Assembly (NCBI GenBank): GCA_024362935.1
Contig: JANCRA010000028.1
Coordinates: 4,314,501-4,378,500 of the forward strand
Source of the DNA: Setophaga petechia
Lineage: Eukaryota; Chordata; Aves; Passeriformes; Parulidae
Direction of reading: 5' to 3'
DNA length: 64,000 nt
Position numbers and translations under genes: made by a program. The notes beneath the pieces are model-generated. The model was not told the DNA's origin. It saw only the letters and a list, made by a program, of their open reading frames with translations, and did not search any database. This document shows, in pieces, positions 57,554 to 64,000 of the stretch. Numbering within the stretch: position 1 is the first letter of the stretch; each line of letters starts with the position of its first letter.

Positions 57554-60500
57554 TCTTTATTGTGATTCTGGAGATCTGGGCTGTATTTATTCTGCTAACT
57601 GCTGTTCAGCTGATTGTGTTGATGATCATGTAGCAAATCCTCAGTAATGGAGAAAACATTCTAGTTGGTTGCTGGGAAGAAATAAGAAAATTAAAGGTCA
57701 CATAAACTCTAATTCTTGCTGTAGACACAGCTGCTGGTGAGAGCTGTCCAAGGAGGGAAGTGCTCAGGAGCAGGGACAGCCCTGCATGTAGGATGGACTT
57801 GCTGAGTTAGATCTAAACCATATTGCAGTGATTTTCCAACTCTGAGTAATTTCCTAGCCTACTAAATTAAACTTGCCATCTGACACATGGGGAGTTGATA
57901 GTTTCTAAAAAGCAAGTTGATGGTTTTTAAAAAGAGATTGAACCACCCAAGTGTGTTGTGCTCAGCCTCTCAAACACAGCCCCTCCAACAGTTTGAGGAG
58001 TAGGTGTTTGTGTGGAGCAAATGGGATAAATTTGCTCAGAGACAAGGTCATTGCCATGCATTTAATAATGGCATGACAAACACAGGAGGGGAAGAAGTGG
58101 CTGTGGTGTGAGAAAATGAGCTACTCTCAGTCATATGGACTCAAGATATATTGATGTTGCAAAATATTAAAAAAATCAGGATAGAATCCTGTTGAAGTTC
58201 TGGGGAATGATTTATGTTCTCTTTACAGTGAGATCTTGGTGTGGGAGTGCTAGGAGGTGTGTTGGAAGGGTGTTTTGCTGGCAAGTGAAATAGGATTGGG
58301 GTTTCTGCAGCATAAAATGAAATGCCAGTCTGGGCTGTGCTGTGACAAGGATGTCCCCAGGTGTTTGTGTACCAGTGGCAGATCCATTTTTGTTGTGGAA
58401 TGGGGCTGTGGGAGTAGTGGGCTTGGGCTGCTTCTCTTTCTGCTCTCCCTTGGCACAGATTAAAATGCCACTCTGCAGAAGCTGAACACAAGAAAGGAGT
58501 TCAGGTATCTGCAGGATTTCTCAGCAGCCTCCACACAGAGCAGCCTTCCAGCCCTGTCCCTCCTCCCAAGGGGACTGTGCCCTCTGTCTTGTCATCCTGC
58601 CTCTCTCAGTGGATTCTGCAAAATGAAAAGAGATCTGCTGGTGAGCATCCAAAACAGTGAATCTTCAAAGTTCAGCCCAGTACAATTTCCAACTTTTTTT
58701 TTTCTTTTGCTTAGCAATGCTTTTTATTTCAATATTCCAAGCTAACAATTTTACTGTGCAAGTGCCTTTTTTATACTGTATGAAGGCTCAACTTCAGTGG
58801 CTGATGTTTGAGTGAATTGGAATTCTAATTTCTCATTATCTACTGGTAAATGTTCTCAAAAGATGAAAACCTTTGTTCTTGCAATATCAAGCCTGGTCTG
58901 GTGTATCAGGGGCAGCAGCTAAAAGCACACAGTGCCTAGGCAACATGGGCTTTTTTTAAACATGTGCTGCTCTTAAATCTCCTAAATTATTAAATTAGGC
59001 TTCAGCAAAGTCTCCTTAAATAGGCTGCATTATGCTGTAGCTGGATTCTGAATTGCCTCAAGAAAATCCTGTTGCAAGTCTCTTCTGAATTGAGGGATTT
59101 GCTGTGCAGAGGAGACAACTGGATTGAAAGTGTTGGGAGGAGCAGTGAGGGTGAGGCAGCTTTGGTCTTCATCTTACCAATGTGTGTGAGTAACTTGAGG
59201 TGTCAGTGGAGCCTCTTGGTGTTCAATACCTCAATATAAAAGTAATAAATAAATAGAAATTGATAAAATTAAAGCTCTGGGGCTGGTTGGTTTGGGTTTT
59301 TTTTCAATAGGAAAGCCAGAGTTGAGAGAAGGGAGAATATCCCAGATGATTTCCTGAGAGGTTTCTTGGTTGTGTTTCTTTGAGCCTCAGATACTGGGGT
59401 GTCCTGCAAGAGTCTCTGCTTTGATTTCTTAACAAAAGAACATTTCTTGTTCTGATGTTTAGAGTGAGAAACTTGTAAAAACAAAGTAGAAATGCTCCAA
59501 AATAAACAGGATCGTATTAAGAAACCAAATTGTTTTACATTATTTTTTAAAATTGTGCCTGTATCCTTAACTGGGAGAGAAGAAGAAAATGGGCATATTT
59601 TCTGATTATTATTATTTTTAATGTGGGAAAGGGAGGCTTGGTTGCATTGCACAGAGTCCATTCCTGTTCTTTTCTCCTGTGGTCTCAGTGTGTCCCATGG
59701 TACCCATATTTCCCTCCAGGGTTTCATTCCTGTAACTGTGCACTACAGGAAGAGCAAAAAAACCATCAGAGCTCATGGATGCTAATTTATCTTGTGTCCT
59801 CATGGCTCACTTAATTATGGCATCTTCTCATTTTTCAAGAATTTTGGGTAATAATAGATTGACTTTTTTGTTTTTTGAGCAAAATGTTAAGACTGATTTG
59901 CCTTCCTGATACAGTGAATGGTTACCCCAGGGAGAAATAAATCTCTGTGTTGGCCAAAGCAGCAGTCCAGTATCTGCATTGCTGTGTCCCAGGGGTTCTG
60001 CCTGTTGGCCTCTGTGAAAGAAGAGCACAAGGTTTTCCCCAGCCCTGAATGCTCACAAGGGGTGATTTTAGATTATTTGCTTTAAAGCATTTACAGCAAG
60101 GTGTGGCAAAATATGATAGGCCAAGAAACACTTATAGTGCATCATAATTAGTTGGCTTCTGATTGTGATGGCATTAATTATAACATCTGTATTGTCTCAC
60201 CCTTCACATGAGACTGAAAATTGAATAAAAGTTTTAAAACACCTCTCAGTTGCCCCATCTCTGGGTCAGAAAAGGGCTTAGTACAACACTCACCATTTTG
60301 TTGTTTGCCAGTGAAATATTCAGAGCTGGTATGTAATACCTGGCCTGGCCAGGAGTCCTGTGTATTATTTTGTATGTTTGTTGTTTTGACTGCACAAATG
60401 TCCTGCAGACCCTTCATCTGAGGCAGAAAATCTGCCCAGCATTGATCCTGCAGTATCCTCTGAAAAACTGCACTGTCAGATCTCTCTGTGGGTATGGACT

Positions 60501-61339
60501 GCTCCCTGCTCCCTTTAAAATACAGCAACTTCTTATTTGTACCATTACATCTTGCTAGGCTGTGGTGACCATAGCAGGAAGCTTTAATTTGTCTTCTAAT
60601 TATTTTTTTGCTTCTCCTGGCTGCCAGCAGAGCAGGGCTGAAGGCAGCAGCTGTACCTGTGCACTCCTGTATTGGGCACAGATGTCCTGCTGCAGTGAGC
60701 AGACTCTCCCAAGTGACCCCCCTGGTTTGTCAAGTGCAAGTTGAGGCTTTTCCTCTGGCAAGAACATCCTCCAGAGCTCTGTTTGTAGGAGAACCAAGCA
60801 TGGAGAAAGTCCATTCCTTGGCAGGATGTGATTTGCAGAGTCCCTGGTTGAACAAAGTAATGATGGTTTAGGGCATGAAGGAACCTGTGTGGGTGAATGC
60901 TGTGTATGTGCTCTGCAGGCTGTGTCTGTAACCTGCCAGGACTGCTACTGCTGGGATTTCTGCTGCCTCAAGTCCATTTAGAACCCCTCTGTTGTGACTG
61001 TGTCAGTGAAATCAATGAGTGCCTTTACCTGTGGGGTCTGGGCTGACACAGCTCGTGCAGGTGCAGCTGCATCATGTGAAGGTGGTTTGTGTGGGATGGA
61101 GCTCAGTCCACATTTTCAGCCACACTGGGCAGCAGTGGTTGAAGTGTCATGCTGTGGCCATTTTCAGGTTGTGGAGGAGGATGTGCCAGTGTAACTTATG
61201 GGATAAACTTTCTGTTGTCTGGGAAGTGCTGAGTCACAGCAGAATGAGGTGAGCAGCTCCTCTGATCAATCAGCTGCTGCTCTTCAGAGCCCTGCAATCA
61301 TAACAGGTTGCTCAACTTGTTGCTACTGCCCAGAGCAGG

Positions 61340-61790
61340 ACATCTGAGCCACAGGTGAAGAGATTTATTAAGGATAATAAAAATAGAGAGGAGAAGGAGT
61401 TAGCAGGAGGAGTAGGAAGATGGAGATTCCTTCACAGCCAATTTTGTCTCTGCTTCCGGGAGGCTTTGTTGTTTTTCAGAGGAAAGGTAGCAAAACTTGA
61501 AACCCAAAAGTAGAGGGTCCAAAGTAGGGACCAAGGTCTGATCTAGCTCCACATCCTGGGTTTTTCCTCTGCTTGGAGGCACTTTTGCCATCCCTGAGTC
61601 TTGGTCTTGAGCCTTTCTCATGGAGATGAGGGATCCAGTTCACCTGCCACTTCAGCAGGGGATGAGCAGGTGATTGCTCTTCCATTTTTTCCATTGCTGA
61701 GATAGTGACTGGGAATTTGACCTGCACTGGGAATTCCTGTATGGATGAATGTTCTAACAGTCCCAGCAGGACACACAACCCCTTTTGTTT
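61340..61790 (-). mobile_element. possible LTR or retroelement remnant (weak)
   Basis: On the minus strand the block begins near GGGGTTGTGTGTCCTGC and ends with CCTTAATAAATCTCTTCACC, a poly(A)-signal-containing 3' end like that of LTRs. No firm ends, target duplication or retroviral coding remnants were identified. Ordinary unique sequence is equally possible. Confidence 0.25.
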
Positions 61791-63369
61791 GCAAATTGCT
61801 GTTCTGCATGTTTAAACCAGCCAGAGATAGGGAGAGGTTTGGGAATAAAAGTTAAACCCACAGAGTTCATTCATCATTTTTGTGCTCAAGAAGGCCTAAA
61901 CAGATTATCTGTACAATGGTGATGGCCAAATCAGCAAAACTTGTATGGCAATTATTTTCAATGTACTAATTGTATGTAAGCTGTTGTGAGTGGTTTTAAG
62001 GTTCCTGACAGATCTGTGGAAATCTGCATTTTTCCTGGGAAGGAAGAACAGGTAAAGGTGCCTAAAGCTGGGCTGCAGTGCAGGTTGGTTGGTTCCAAAC
62101 CACTAAAGATTCCAAGAGTTTGATGACCTAGGATGTTTGGTGGGAGTACACTGAAATTGCCTTTCTTGTCCAAGGTTGTAAAATGTGATTTAGGTGTCAC
62201 TTTAATGCTTTACATGTTGTAATTAACCAGCCTTGCAAAATTTTTCTCATCCATTTGTGGCAGGAACTTAATTTAAGCTGTAAAATATCATTTGTTTTCA
62301 TCACTTTTTAGCACAGAGAATTTTATTCCTGAGCTCATAAATCTCAAAAAAAAATCTTTTTTTTTGGCAAGGCCAGGCTGAGGGAGGAACCTGGTTCTGA
62401 ACCAGAGCCTGATGTTGGGAGCACTGTGAAGGTGTGGGAGCAGGGGATGGTGGATGATGGCTGAGGGGTTTGATAAGTTTTTACTGCTGCATTCTTCTGT
62501 GATCTCTGTTTCTGGAGGCAGAAGGACAGACCTGGGAATTGTCATCTGTGTCCTGCTCGTGTTCTGCTGACCTTGGACAGCAACAGCACACCTTGTCAGG
62601 GCTGCCTGAGGGAAGGCCTTGGAGAAGCCATTGCCTTGGTCTGAGGACACTGGGTGGTGGCAGGAGTTACTGAGTTCACTCCAGGGCCAGGGGATCATAC
62701 AGGAGATGTTTTCATGGTCTCTGTGGGGAGTGTGGCTCCCTGTGACTGTGCTTTGAGGCTCCAGGAGTCTGGCTAGGGACTGACAGTGTCCTTGTGCCAG
62801 CCAGGAGCAGGGTCAGGGGTCAGGGAAGGCTCTTCTTGGGTCCCTTACTCAGAGGGATAAAGGGGTAAATTTGGGGTAAGAGTTGATGTCTAATTTTTAA
62901 ACCAATAAACAGTTGTGTTGTTGCTCAGGTGTCCTTGAAGGGGCAGTTCTGCACAGCTGAACATGCCAGCCACATTCTCCTGACTTATCCCAGAAGGAGT
63001 GAGCACTTCCACATTGAAACCTTTTAGACAGCTGCTAAATATCAGTCTTGGCTCCACTATTTGTGTGTGCCTTGTTTCAGTGGTGGTAAATGGGAAAAAT
63101 TAGCTTTTGTTACCAAAAATAGTTTTCTTAAACCACAGTCAGGGCTTTATTTTCCTTCCCTGTTGGATTTGAAATGTGTATGAATCACATCTGTGTTGGC
63201 AAATGTTTCTTGAGCACCTCTGGCTTTCACTTTTTATATCTAAAGCATTCCAATAAGTTTAGTATGTTTTAAGTAAATAATTGGTGTTTGATGCTTGTTT
63301 AGTGAGGATACATATTAAGGATCTTGAAGTATAATTTCTTGTTTGTGCTTAAATTTGGGAGGAATCTTT

Positions 63370-63790
63370 GTCTTCCCCCGAGGAGGCCATGGAGATGCTC
63401 CAAGAGCTGAGGCCAGGCCAGAAGAGCTGGGGGTGCTCACCTGGAGAGGAGAAAGCTCCAGGGACACCTCAGAGCCCTTCTAGGGCCTAAAGGGCTCCAG
63501 GAGAGCTGGGGAGGGACTGGGGACAAGGGATGGAGGGACAGGACAAGGGATGGAGGGACAGGCCACAGGGAATGGCTCCCAGTGCCAGAGGGCAGGGATG
63601 CATGGGACATTGTGAGGGAATTCTCCCCTGTGAGGGTGCTGGGGCCCTGGCACAGGGTGCCCAGAGCAGCTGGAAACACTTCTGGAAGTGCTCAAGGTCA
63701 GGCTGGATGGGCTTGGAGCAACCTGGGACAGTGGGAGGGAACAGGATGGGCTTTAAGGTGTCCCATTCCATGACTGTGGGACACACAGCA
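63370..63790 (+). mobile_element. CR1 LINE 3' fragment
   Basis: The plus strand shows the CR1 3' region in order: GAGGAGGCCATGGAGATGCTC-type text, CTCAGAGCCCTTCTAGGGCC, GGGGACAAGGGATGG, then CTGGAAGTGCTCAAGGTCAG, CTGGATGGGCTTGGAGCAAC and GTGTCCCATTCCATGA. It is a diverged, 5'-truncated copy. A 20-bp internal duplication (GGACAAGGGATGGAGGGACA at about 63521 and 63541) is present. Confidence 0.85.
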
Positions 63791-64000
63791 CACCTGGCAC
63801 AGCCACTGCCTCTGGGCAGCCTGCTGGGAATGGGAACTCGCTGGGTGGAACACATCCATTGTTGTGGTTTATTGTCCCACCCCTCTCAGAATTTCTCCTT
63901 TTGAATAACCTTCAAGGCTGAGTTTCTAACTGGGATCAGCCCCCAAACCAGTATCCAACAGACTTGTAGCTCCTGGGCTCAGAAATACTGGAATGGATGA

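Larger units (their letters stand above)
49873..64000 (+). other. 14.1-kb region with no recognised exon, probable MYBBP1A intron 23 running off the window
   Basis: The last recognised exon ends with a good donor (CAG|GTAAGA) at 49873 in phase 0. Downstream I found no segment resembling the remaining MYBBP1A protein, and in particular no Lys/Arg/Ser-rich tail, which is a large exon in mammals and would be obvious. No other gene was recognised on either strand. It contains scattered small duplications and repeat fragments, listed separately. Confidence 0.6.

Noticed and set aside
58610..58640. 31-nt microexon-like segment with strong acceptor (CTCTCTCAG) and GTGAGC donor
   Set aside because: The splice borders are good, but the reading (WILQNEKRSA) does not match MYBBP1A and such pairs arise by chance in 14 kb.
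60409..60491. 83-nt splice-bordered segment (CTGCAG acceptor, GTATGG donor)
   Set aside because: It is open in more than one frame and has no recognisable similarity. It is probably chance.

Overview
The window is vertebrate nuclear DNA and almost certainly avian. It has multi-exon genes with GT-AG introns, two CpG islands, several CR1 LINE 3' fragments including the characteristic bird CR1 3' end, and LTRs of a kind I associate with songbird genomes. A passerine is my best guess, but the species is not proven. There are no bacterial-type features, and I see no candidate for a wholly new multi-gene system.

Three protein-coding genes can be supported. (1) Left, minus strand: the first coding exon of LAT2 (the NTAL/LAB transmembrane adaptor) at 3487-3571, with a possible further exon at 99-142; the rest of the gene lies beyond the left edge. 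(2) Centre, minus strand: a complete EIF4H (translation initiation factor 4H) of seven coding exons, 27696 down to 17911, encoding 255 aa, with a long 3' UTR running to about 16.2 kb and perhaps to 12.4 kb. (3) Right, plus strand: MYBBP1A (Myb-binding protein 1a, a nucleolar protein), 23 consecutive exons from 29588 to 49872 giving 1,028 in-frame codons. The last exons, which encode the basic C-terminal tail, are not in the window, so the gene is open at the right edge.

Layout: 1-12.4 kb is LAT2 intron and flank with three or more solo LTRs and two minisatellites. 12.4-17.9 kb is the 3' UTR or downstream region of EIF4H. 17.9-27.7 kb is EIF4H. 27.7-29.6 kb is a head-to-head intergenic region holding two CpG islands, an LTR-like block and a 45-bp tandem repeat. 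29.6-49.9 kb is MYBBP1A. 49.9-64 kb has no recognisable exon and is read as a very long MYBBP1A intron. EIF4H followed by LAT2 on one strand matches human 7q11.23, while MYBBP1A is on human 17p13, so the EIF4H-MYBBP1A junction is a rearrangement relative to human. EIF4H (eIF4A helicase stimulation) and MYBBP1A (nucleolus, ribosome biogenesis, transcription) are both growth-linked genes and may share promoter sequence.

The most interesting local structures are two repeats at splice sites. A 32-bp minisatellite has copied the exon end and 5' splice site of the LAT2 coding exon about ten times. A 46-bp tandem duplication has copied the 3' splice site of MYBBP1A exon 9, so that use of either upstream copy would introduce an early stop.
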